Below, piece after piece: positions 23,766 through 33,148 of a DNA stretch of 64,000 nt. The stretch is taken from positions 22,935,772-22,999,771 of the forward strand of contig NW_026622874.1 in the NCBI RefSeq assembly GCF_023065955.2, written 5' to 3'. Source of the stretch: Ursus arctos. Taxonomy: Eukaryota > Chordata > Mammalia > Carnivora > Ursidae. Each line of letters starts with the position of its first letter. Position 1 is the stretch's first letter. The notes beneath the pieces were generated by a model, which was not told the origin of the DNA, did not search any database, and was given only the letters and a program-made list of their open reading frames with translations. A program made the translations under genes and the position numbers.

Positions 23766-24954
23766 TTTTTTCTTTGTCAGAAGTTTCACCCTACACTTGT
23801 ACAGATTTCTATTTAGTCAAAGACTCAAGGGGACCCATGGGCAGATTTCTGGTGCTCTTTCTTAACATAGTTCCCTCTCTTCCAGGATTCTGTCTCATAA
23901 ATTCTGGCTGTCTCAACCCACCTGAAATCTAATCTCTGTCTTCTCAATTCTGTAAAATGCAGGGTTCTGTTTGGTAGTTTTTGTCAGCACATCATCTGAC
24001 AGTATTCAACTACCTCATGTTTTTTGCTCTTGGGAAATTTTTCTGACCATCAGTCCCAATTATTTCATCATCATTGCCGGTCTTTTCTCCTTGTACCATG
24101 CCTCTTCTCTTCTTGGCTGTTTCCACTTCTCTGAAATGTAGAGATAGTTTTCATACTAGGGTACTAAATAGAAGATCTCCTATGACACTAGATGTCTTTC
24201 TAGAAAACAGACTCCTCCTTCAAGACTCATAATAATCAAGAAAAAATATCCTGCACTGCCTTAATTTTTATTGGAGAGGGAGATTCTTCTTCTAATCCTC
24301 TATGCCCCACACTCCTTCAACATGACCATCACTACCACTACTCTACAGCTAGTCCCAGCCTGCACAAAACTCTTTTATAACATTGGTTGATTAGAACTTG
24401 AAAAGCATTCTTTAGACATGTTAGAGACTTTCTGAGATGCTTTGTTATATGTTAAGAGATTCTGTGTAGGATCCATCCCAACTCAGGAAGAAACCTTTTT
24501 AAAGAGAAAATAGCTAAGCATGTTCTCAGCACAACGTAGTGACTGTGGATTCCATTTTACCTGTCCTCTGTTTATGACAAATATTGAGGTGCTGTCTCAT
24601 GAGCATAAAGACCATGGTAGTCTTGGATTTGGTACTAAAGTTTGGGTTAAAAGTGGCATCTCGGCAAATTGCTAGCCAGTTGTGCCATTAGTTGACTGAA
24701 GGGCAAAAGCACAAGTCAGATTTTCCACTGATTCTGCTCAGCATCCCTGCCATACTCAATGAACTTCACGCAGTGCCACAGGCTCCTTGGTGCTTAGCAT
24801 CTGATTGCCTGGAGGATGAAGAACTTATTTATTTCACTGTTGTCTCAGAAGCTTAAAAGAAATCTCCTGCCAGAATAATCAGGTGTCATAAGGAGGAGGA
24901 AACCCTCGTCATGCTTCTAATTCAAAAATCTCACTACTGAGTATTAAACATGTG
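23766..24954. other. Unclassified, no gene
   Basis: Possibly the far end of the old L1M up to about 24100, after which I recognise nothing. No coding frame stands out. Confidence 0.4.
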
Positions 24955-25140
24955 TTGCCTCAAACAATCTTCACAAGGCTGCAAAGCCAGTATTTGTACT
25001 CCCACTTTTCATTACAGAAAGTAAACTTTAGAAAGATTAAGTACAGTACCCAAGGTCACATAAAAGGTTGTAGTGATAGAGCCAAAATTCAAGCCCAGGT
25101 TCATGTAACAGCCAAACGTGTGTTCTTAATCACAGGGCTA
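24955..25140 (-). mobile_element. MIR SINE
   Basis: Minus-strand MIR: 'tactcccacttttcattaca', 'agtacagtacccaaggtcac', 'gatagagccaaaattcaag', 'gtgttcttaatcacagggc'. It spans the core and the tRNA-like head. Confidence 0.8.
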
Positions 25141-25803
25141 GTTCGCTAGGTCCAAATTGGGCTTTTCACAGGTAGAACTCTCCAACATCCATGATCCTTT
25201 CAAGTTAAATTACAAACTCTCAAAGAAGAATGTGTGAAAGACCAGGCAAACCAGGAATAAAACGAATCCTGCCATTTAAAATTCATTCTGGTTTCACAGC
25301 ATCATCTTTTCTTCTTTTACTTAGTTGAGGTATAATTGACAGATAACATTATATTAGTTTCAGGTGTACAATATTTATATATATCGCAAAATGATCATCA
25401 CAATAAGTCTAATTAACATCTGTCACCATGCATAGTTTTTTTTTTTCTCGTGATGAGAACTTTTCAGATCAACTCCCTTAGCAACCTTCAAATATAAAAT
25501 TCAGTATTATTAACTATAGTCGCCATGCTGTACATGACAGCCCCACTTATTTATTTTGTAACTGGAAGTTTATAACTTTTGACATCCTTCACCCATTTCG
25601 TCCACCCCCAGGCCGCTGCCTCTCACAACCACCGATCTGTCATCAGTATCTATGCATTTAGATCCCACACATAAGTGGAGTCATATGACATTTGTTTTTG
25701 TCTCTTGGACTTATTTCACTTATTAGCATAATGTCCTCAAGGTCTATCCATGTTATTACAAATGGCAAGATTTCCTTCTTTTTATGACTAAATAATATTT
25801 CAT

Positions 25804-25830
25804 TCTCTCTCTCTCTCACACACACACACA
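25804..25830 (+). repeat. (TC)n(CA)n tract
   Basis: A short compound dinucleotide repeat inside the L1M 3' region. Confidence 0.85.
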
Positions 25831-27202
25831 TATAAACGTTATTTATTCATCCATTAATGATGGACACTTATGTTGTTCCCATATGTTGGCTATTGTAAGT
25901 AATGCTATTAAGAACATGGGGTGCACACATCTTTTTAAGTTAGTGTTTTCATTTCTTCAGATAAATGCTCACAGGTTCTATTTTTAATTGTTCCAGGAAC
26001 CTCTATACTATTTTCCACAGTGGCTACCAATTTACATTCCCACTGACAGTACAAGAGGGTTCCCCTTTCTCCACAACCTCACCAACACTTGTTATTTCTT
26101 GTCTTTTTGATAATAGCCATTCTGACAGGTATGAAGTGATATCTCACTGTGGTTTTGATTTCCATTTCCCTGATGATGACTGATGCTGAGCATCTTTTCA
26201 TGTACTTCTTTGGAAAAATGTCAATTTAGATCCTCTGCCATTTTAAAATCAGATTGTTTTTTGTTTTTTTTTTGTTTGTTTGTTTTTTGTTATTGAGTTG
26301 TAAGAGTTCTCTATATATTTTGGATATTAATCTTTTATCAGATATATGATTTAAATATCATCTCCCATTCAGTATGTTATCTTTTCATTTCACTGATGGT
26401 TTCCTTTGCTGTACAGAAGCTCTTCAGTTTGGTGTAATCCTACGTCCTTATTTTTGCTTTCGTTGCCTTTAATTGCTGTTTCAGATCCAAAAAGTCATCA
26501 CCAAGACCAATGTTAAGGAGTTTACCACCTATGTTTTCCTCTAGGAGTTTTATGGCTTCAGGTCTTACATTCAAGTCTTTAATTAATTTGAGTTCATTTT
26601 TGTGTATGGTAAAGATAGTGGCCCATTTCACTCTTTTGCATGTGGTTGTCCAGTTTTCCCAACACCATTTATTGAAGAGACTATTCTTTCCCTCCTTTGC
26701 GATAAATTAATTGACCATATATGTGTGTGTTTATTTCTGGGCTCTCTATTCTGTTTCATTGATCTATATGTCTGTTTTAATGCCATTAAGATACTCTTTG
26801 GATTAGTATAGCTTTGTAATACAGTTTGATCAGGGAGTGTGATTCCTCCAGCTTTGTTCTTTCTCAAGATTGCTTTAGCTATTTGGGGTCTTTTGTGTTT
26901 CCATATAAATTTTAGGACTGTTTGTTCTATTTCTGTGATAAATGCCATTGGAATTTTGATAGGGATTACATTGAATCTGTAGATTGCTTTGGATAGTATG
27001 AACATTTTAAGAATATTAATTCTTCCAATCCATGAGCAGAATAGCTTTCCATTTATTTGTGTCTTCTTTGATTCCTATCATTAATATCTCATGGATACCT
27101 ATAATATCTTATAGATACTAAACAGGTCTTTCATCTCCTTGATTAATTTTATCCCTAGGTATTTTATTCTTTTGGTGCAACTATATATGGAGTTGTTTCC
27201 TT

Positions 27203-27399
27203 TTTTTTTTTTTAAGATTTTATTTATTTATTCGACAGAGAGAGACAGCCAGCGAGAGAGGGAACACAAGCAGGGGGAGTGGGAGAGGAAGAAGCAGGCT
27301 CATAGCGGAAGAGCCTGATGTGGGACTCGATCCCGTAACGCCGGGATCACGCCCTGAGCCGAAGGCAGACAATTAACTGCTGTGCCACCCAGGCGTCCC
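27203..27399 (-). mobile_element. SINEC, 'CTCGCTGGCTGTCTCT' subfamily
   Basis: Read on the minus strand it has head 'ggacgcctgggtggcacagc', then 'ggctcagggcgtgatcccgg'. The body includes 'cctgcttcttcctctcccac' and 'ctctctcgctggctgtctct', followed by AAATAAATAAAATCTT and an A-rich tail. A perfect 15-bp target-site duplication, TGGAGTTGTTTCCTT, lies at 27188-27202 and 27400-27414. The subfamily is the one I associate with ursids. It inserted into an old L1M. Confidence 0.96.
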
Positions 27400-27995
27400 T
27401 GGAGTTGTTTCCTTAATTTCTCTTTCTGATAGTTTGTTATTAGTGTATAGAAACATAACAGATTTTTGTACATAGACTTTGGATTCCGGGATTTTACTGA
27501 ATTTGTTCATTAGTTCTTGCAGTCTTTTTGGTGAAGTCTTTAGGATTTTTATATATAATATCAGGTTGTCTGCAAATAGGGACAATTTTACTTCTTCCTT
27601 TATGATTTGGATGTCTTTTACTTCTTCTTGCCTAATTGTTCTGACCAGGACTTCCCATACAATGTTAAATAAAAGTGATAAGATTGAATATCCTTATCTC
27701 GTTCCTGATTTTAGAGGAAAAGCCTTCAGCTTTTCACCACTGAGCACGATATGAGCTGTGGGCTTGTCATATATTACCTTTATTATGTTGAGGTATGTTC
27801 CCTCCATACTCACTTTGCTGGCAGTTTTTATCATAAATGATGTTGAATTTTGCAAATGCTTTTTCTCCATCTATTGAGATGATTGTATGATTTTAAGCCT
27901 TACTTTCCTTAATGTCATGTATCATATTGATTGGTTCATAGGTGTTGAACCATCCTTGCATCCTTGGAATAATCTCACTTGATCATGGTACTATC

Positions 27996-28439
27996 ATCTT
28001 CCTATACAAAGAATGGTTGAGCATTCTTCTTCCTTCATGAAATTATAGGAATCACAATGCAGAAATCCCCTTGGCATCAGATCTGCTTCCTAATCTACAA
28101 ATACATCTACATGCACATTATTCTCATCTTTATTTTTATTTATTTATGGCATATCCCACCCTCATAAGCAAAGATGTTTCTCCTCTTACCCAAAGCTTAT
28201 TTCTGTACACGTGCTCTAAGTCCTCCATGATGTCTGGGACACTTTCCAATAATTAGCCTATCTCTTGCTTATACATTCAACTCAAACATTTTCGCTTACT
28301 CTTTCCTACAATTTACAAACATATTTTTCTTTTAAAAAAATCCACTTTCAAATCTATAGTCTCTTCTAACTACCTCTGTGAATCTATCGCCTTCAATTCA
28401 GAAATACGTTTTTATAAATAACAAATACATTCAATTCTC
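27996..28439. other. Unclassified DNA
   Basis: AT-rich, pyrimidine-biased, with no repeat I can name. It may include the 5' part of the L2 that follows. Confidence 0.4.
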
Positions 28440-28842
28440 CAGTTTTACCTCTCATGAACTCGACTCCCAGAAATCTGGTTTCCAGCCCACCACTCCATGA
28501 AAATTACTTCCATTTTGATCTTCAATGACAAAGATGACAAATCTAATGGATACCCTTAAGTATTTATGTGTGTGGATTTCTGCAGCATTTTGTCTTATCC
28601 TATTCATTGCTCCCTCCATGAAATTTTCATCATCACCAGTTTCCACGACAGTTTTGCCCTGGTCTCTTACCTTCTGTGGTGCCCTTTCTCAGACTTCTTC
28701 CTGGGATCTGCTTGCATGTCTGGCCCTTTAAATATGGGTGTTCCCCAGTGTTCTGCCTTGGCTGTCTTTTCTCACTGTAAATTCTCCCTCTGAATGATTC
28801 CATCTAAATCCATTCCTTCAACTGCTACCACAGATGCTGGAA
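28440..28842 (+). mobile_element. L2 LINE, ORF2 reverse-transcriptase region
   Basis: The plus strand still reads L2 RT landmarks. 'GVPQCS' at about 28737 corresponds to the GVPQGS motif of CR1/L2 reverse transcriptases. The 'ctaatggatacccttaagt' and 'ttctgcagcattttg' stretch upstream corresponds to the 'LLDLSAAFDT' region. Similarity stops at about 28842, just where the YADD catalytic box would follow. It resumes near 29691, which suggests that the piece between is an insertion. Confidence 0.65.
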
Positions 28843-29690
28843 TCACAATGGTAAACAAGATGTTCACAGACCTACCACTAGGGCAGTTATGATCTAGTGA
28901 GAGAGACAGTCATTACATGAAAGATCACGTAAGTAATACCATCACCATAGTGGTAAGTGCCTTGAAGAAAAAGAAAACAGCTCTTTGAGAGTGACCACAG
29001 GGAGCTAAACTAAACAAACGACAGGCTCAGTGGAGGTTTCCTTAAAAAGGTAACGTTACACTGACCAACGAGTGCGGTGGGAGGGACAAGCTGAGAAAGC
29101 TGAGAAAATTGTAGGCAAGGTAGCCAGAGGTGGAGAAAGTTCATTCTGAAGGGAGGTAACAACATGTGTAAGGTGCACAAATTAGAGATTATCACACGTT
29201 TGGATAACGGCAGGTTGTCCAAAGTTTGGGTTGCTGAGTGGTAGAGGGAAGAAGATAGTACGGGTATACTCAGACATGCGGAGGCCAGAAGGGAAAGGAC
29301 ATTTGCTGACATAACGATGGAGTCGTATTTATTTAGTGTCAGGGAGACAAATTTGAAGCTATTAAAATGGGCAGGGGTAAAATGAGCATGTGTAAAGCAG
29401 TGGAAATGGAAATGAGAGAAGAGAACCGAGAACCACGCACATCAAAGAGATTGATACAGCATGGGTGTTTTGGATTTGCAGGTCAGAAAGAGACAGGGGT
29501 AGCAGGAAAAGGTAATTCCCACTGAATGACTGGGATCATAGGAAAAGAACCAGGCTTTAGAGGAAGATGATAAATTGAATTTGGACATTCTGAGTGTGAG
29601 CAGCCTGTAGCCCTTCCAGGTGAAAATGTTCAGTAAGCAGCTGGAAATAGAGATGTGGAATCGGGAAAGAAGTCAGGTCTAGAGAACTGG
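28843..29690 (-). mobile_element. L2 LINE fragment, inserted or inverted
   Basis: The orientation is opposite to the flanking L2. Landmarks are 'cacaatggtaaacaagatg' and 'gttatgatctagtgagagag' near the 3' part. Further along are 'gaggtttccttaaaaaggta', 'gaacattctg'-type blocks and, near 29590, 'ccttccaggtgaaaatgttc' then 'agtaagcagctggaaatag'. That is the minus-strand image of L2 ORF2 sequence. The terminal 50 or so bases of L2 are missing. Confidence 0.6.
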
Positions 29691-30060
29691 GGTAAAGGGG
29701 ACACCGACTTAATGTCCAACTCAACTGCCAATTCAACCTCTCCACTTGGGCATCTCGGCTTTTTTATTTCCTTCCTTAGCTTCCTCTTCTTGTCCTCTGT
29801 TATAGACAACTACACCATCACCCATCCAGAGCTCTGTCCAGATCATCCTTGACGCCTCCACCTTGCTTAGTACCCACATCCAATCAATCACTGAGTCCTG
29901 CTCTGTCATTGCAACATATCTCTTGAAAGTCTCAAACAGACACTTTCCTATGCTGCGGCTTCCTACTCCCAAAGCAAGCCGCCTTTCCCTCTTATCAAGA
30001 CTGTTTCTTCCTTAGTATCACTACATAAACTCCAGCTTCCTCCCTATCCAATCCATTCTC
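29691..30060 (+). mobile_element. L2 LINE, continuation of the 28440 copy
   Basis: 'atgtccaactcaactgcca', 'cctctccacttgggcatctc', 'catcatccttgacgcctcc'-type order and 'catccaatcaatcactgagt' then 'cctgctctg' match L2 ORF2 downstream of the RT active site. It is consistent with being the other half of the interrupted L2 at 28440-28842. Confidence 0.65.
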
Positions 30061-30064
30061 CACA

Positions 30065-30205
30065 CACTAGGTCCTGGGAATATTACATAAGCAAAACAGC
30101 CCCAGTCCCTGACTTGAAGGGCCTTCAAATGAATAAAGGGAGACTGCCAATTAAACACTTGTAATACGGACAAGTCAGTAGTATGATGGCGGGAATGACA
30201 GCTGA
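30065..30205 (-). mobile_element. L2 LINE 3' fragment
   Basis: 'attacataagcaaaacagcc', 'agtccctgacttgaaggg' and 'tgccaattaaacacttg' match the minus-strand L2 3' segment. The same segment is also seen near 28850 and 42190. Confidence 0.5.
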
Positions 30206-31220
30206 AGCAAACGGATCCTTTGCCAGAAGGAGACAACCCCAGGATGCAATCTTGGCATGTTGGCAGTACCTCCGGGTCAGTTCTTACAGGTGCATATATG
30301 GTTTGGGGCCATTGGGAATGAAACAGAAAAATGGCAACAAAGCTTGTGTTTGAAGTGGGAGTACCAGGGTGGCATGAAAGACCTCATCCCAGGACACACA
30401 TGTTTGTGCTGGTGTCAGAGGTAAAGGAGTTGGTTTTCTGGGATAATTTTTTATGAGCCACACACAGACAAGCTCTGTACTTGCAAGTATTTTTTTTTAA
30501 ACTTTAACATTTTGGTATTAAATTCTCCATTGATGATTTTTAAGGGCCTTGCTATATCTCCCTGGTGATTTATCAGCTGTATTTTCCCCTTCATTTCACA
30601 TTTTTCCTTCTGCTATATATCTTAGTGAATCTTTCCTTTTGCTTTTGGTAGACTCTATTTTTTAAGGTGAATTTTTCTACCATATTTCTCTTCTAGCCAT
30701 CTTCATTCAGCTTCTCTCTCCACCCTGCCAGACCCTGTGAGCTTGCTTATAAGGTCTCCTTCCCTTTGCAAACATTTACTTCTTCCCTAATAACCTCAGC
30801 CGTGTCGCATAAAGCCCCCCCCTCCTTAAAAGAGACAAACAAAAACAAAAGATAAAGCTAAACTGGGGCATCAGGAGATAAAGCCATCAGCTTCTCCTCA
30901 GGGAGAGGCTACTCTCCGGGTGATTGTATCTCACTATGTCCTAGAGAGGGAGACATGTGCACTGAAGGAGAGAGAAGGAAAAATCTAATTTCCTTGGACT
31001 TCTCTCCCCACTTATAAGGAGTAGAGACCACAGGTAGTCAGAGCCAGGCCAGCAGATGTGCAGGCCCTCTCAGCAAGTGTCTCAACATATGTTCTGCTTG
31101 GACTGTCGGACAATAAATACTGACTACTGGGCCATGGGCACTAGCATTTAGAATAGCAACACAATATGGTCTTTGAGCTCAGAGCTCGGGTAAAGCAGAG
31201 AAGCACATACCATCACAGAG
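30206..31220. other. Unique DNA, nothing recognised
   Basis: No gene and no repeat identified. A short C7 run lies near 30820. Confidence 0.45.
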
Positions 31221-31253
31221 GCAGTACAGTATACCAATAAAAGAATATGTTTT

Positions 31254-31269
31254 AGAATTATAAAGACCT
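31254..31269 (+). repeat. Target-site duplication, left copy
   Basis: AGAATTATAAAGACCT, identical to 37252-37267. The preceding TTTT and the TT/AGAA junction resemble the L1 endonuclease preference TT/AAAA. Confidence 0.97.
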
Positions 31270-32183
31270 CAGGGAGGGAGTTAAGATGGCGGAGGAGTAG
31301 GGGACCCCTTTTGCAGCCGGTCCCCTGAGTCAAGTTGGATAGGTACCAGACCAGCCTGAACATCCACGGAATCAGCCTGAGATGCAGGAAGATACATCTG
31401 GATCTCTACAAATGAACATCTCCAGCGCTGAGTATTGAGGTACCAAGCGGGGAGCCATGAAACCTCGCACAGATATCAAAAGATGAACAGAAGGGGGAGG
31501 GAGCCGCTGTGTTCAGGTGCCGGGAAGTGGTAGCCACCTGCGGGGGGAGGGGGGCGGAATTGCGGACCTGCACCCGAAAGAGAGCAGACTGAGACCGTGA
31601 GCCGGGGGACGCGCACCACCAGACTGAAAACCGGAGCTCCGGTGTGCTCACTGGAACCAGACTGAGAAGGGGAGCTCCGGGAGCGTGCGGGGATGGCTGG
31701 CGGCTGGTTAGAAACACAAAGGACAGAGACGCGCCAGCCCTGGAAGTGAGGCCTGGGATGCCAGGTGTGGGGCGCACATCCTGGGATGCTGCAGGGTTGA
31801 GCAGAAACAGAGTTAAAGTGGCCAGAATATCAGTGGAGAATGGTCTGTGATCCCTCTGTTCTGAGACAGAGGCTGAGATTCGGCCACTGCTGCTCTGACT
31901 CTCAGAAGAGGCACAGCAAACCGCCAGGGAAAGCTGCAAGAGAACAAAAGTCTGGAAATACCGGCTCAGAGAGTACCCATCCCCATCCCCCCTCGCAGGG
32001 GACACGGAGACTCTACCCAAACAGGTTTGCCTGAGTATCGGCACGGCAGGCCCCTCCCCCAGAAGGCAAGCTGAAAAATCAAAAAGCCCACATCCCTAAG
32101 ATCCCTATAAAACAAGAGCACACTGCCTGGGTCCTGGTCAATAATTTGGGCTCTGGACAACCCCGCACCCTCTCCTCATCAGA
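31270..32183 (+). promoter_or_regulatory. L1 5'UTR / internal promoter with YY1-type site
   Basis: AAGATGGCG at 31283-31291 matches the YY1 consensus AANATGGCG. It lies at the position where human L1 has its YY1 site, which fixes the transcription start in that element. The 31530-31700 part is GC- and CpG-rich, typical of an RNA polymerase II internal promoter. Activity here is inferred from family knowledge and not visible in the sequence. Confidence 0.7.
31406..32044 (-). other. Antisense open frame in L1 5'UTR (212 codons)
   Basis: An uninterrupted frame runs on the minus strand from an ATG at 32044 to a stop at 31406, entirely inside the L1 5'UTR. It is Ser/Pro/Leu-rich and has no domain I recognise. 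Its position resembles that of primate ORF0, a short antisense frame in the L1 5'UTR, but it is three times longer and I see no sequence relation. High GC content makes long chance frames more likely. It stays open although the sense ORFs have decayed. Nothing in the sequence proves translation. Confidence 0.35.
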
Positions 32184-33075
32184 ATGACGAGAGAAATCCC
32201 CCCCAGCAAAGAAAAGACAATGAGTCTGTGGCCTCTGCCACAGAACTAATGGATATGGATACAACCAATTATCAGAAATGAAATTCAGAGTAACAATGGT
32301 CAAGATGATGTGTAGACTTGAAAAAAGTATTAACGAAAATGTTAATGAGAATATAGAATCTCTAAGGGCAGAAATGTGAGCAAATCTGGCACAAATTAAA
32401 AATTCTATGAGCCAAATGTAGTCAAAACTAGAGGCTCTGACGGCCAGGGTGAATGAGGCAGAAGAACAAATCGGCGAATTGGAGGATGGGTTAGTAGAAG
32501 AGAAAACTAAAATAGAATCTGGACTCAAAAAAATCCACGCTCAAGAATGTAGGTTACCAGAGATTACTGACTCAATGAAACGTTCCAATGTCAGAATCAT
32601 CGGCATCCCCGAGGGGGTGGAGAAAAACAGAGGTCTAGAAGAGATATTTGAACAAATTGTAGCTGAGAACTTCCCTAATCTAGCAAAGGAAACAAACATC
32701 CATGTCCAAGAGGCAGAGAGGACCCCTCCCAAGCTCAACCACGACAAACCTACGCCACGTCACATCATAGTGCATTTGCAAATATTAGATCCAAGGATAC
32801 AGTATTGAAAGCGGCCAGGGCAAAGAAATTTCTCACGTATCAAGGCAAAGGTATTAGAATTACGTCAGACCTGTCTACACAGGAATGAGAGAAAGGGTTG
32901 GCGGGGCATTTTTAAAGCTCTTTCGGAGAAAAACATGCAGCCAAGGATCCTTTATCCAGCAAGGCTGTCATTCAGAATTGATGAGGAAATAAAGACCTTC
33001 CGGAATTGCCAGTCATTGACCAATTTCGTAACCACAAAACCAGCCCTACAGGAGATATTAAGGGGGGTTCTATAA
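32184..33075 (+). pseudogene. L1 ORF1 (RNA-binding protein), broken
   Basis: In functional L1s the product is a trimeric coiled-coil RNA chaperone that binds L1 RNA in the cytoplasmic RNP. The candidate start is at 32184, or an in-frame ATG at 32278. Visible parts are a heptad-like coiled-coil region (32300-32570), the RRM motif 'NVRIIGIPEG' near 32587, and a C-terminal region with 'MQPRILYPARLSF' ending 'ALQEILRGVL' at a stop at 33073-33075. Stops occur at 32377, 32419 and 32806. The frame changes between about 32800 and 32960, so no ORF1p can be made. Confidence 0.9.
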
Positions 33076-33148
33076 AGGTAAAAAGGCCCCAAGAGTGATA
33101 CAGAACAGAAAGTCACAATCAATAGAAACAAAGCCTGTACTGGCAACA

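Larger units (their letters stand above)
25296..27995 (-). mobile_element. L1M (L1MA-like) LINE, 3'UTR to RT region
   Basis: From the 3' end: 'gttgaggtataattgacaga', 'agtttcaggtgtacaatat', 'taactatagtcgccatgctg', 'cccctttctccacaacctc'. The ORF2 C-terminal and RT regions then extend to about 27995. On the minus strand, 26628-27005 still reads '[20 protein letters not shown]', and 27373-27585 carries a degenerate 'MSLFADNLILYI', the RT active-site region with FADN in place of FADD. It is better preserved than the 19440-23765 copy but has many stops. A SINEC interrupts it at 27203-27399. Confidence 0.85.

Noticed and set aside
31644..32034. Short plus-strand frames in the L1 5'UTR
   Set aside because: They are GC-rich 5'UTR sequence upstream of ORF1; no family protein starts there.
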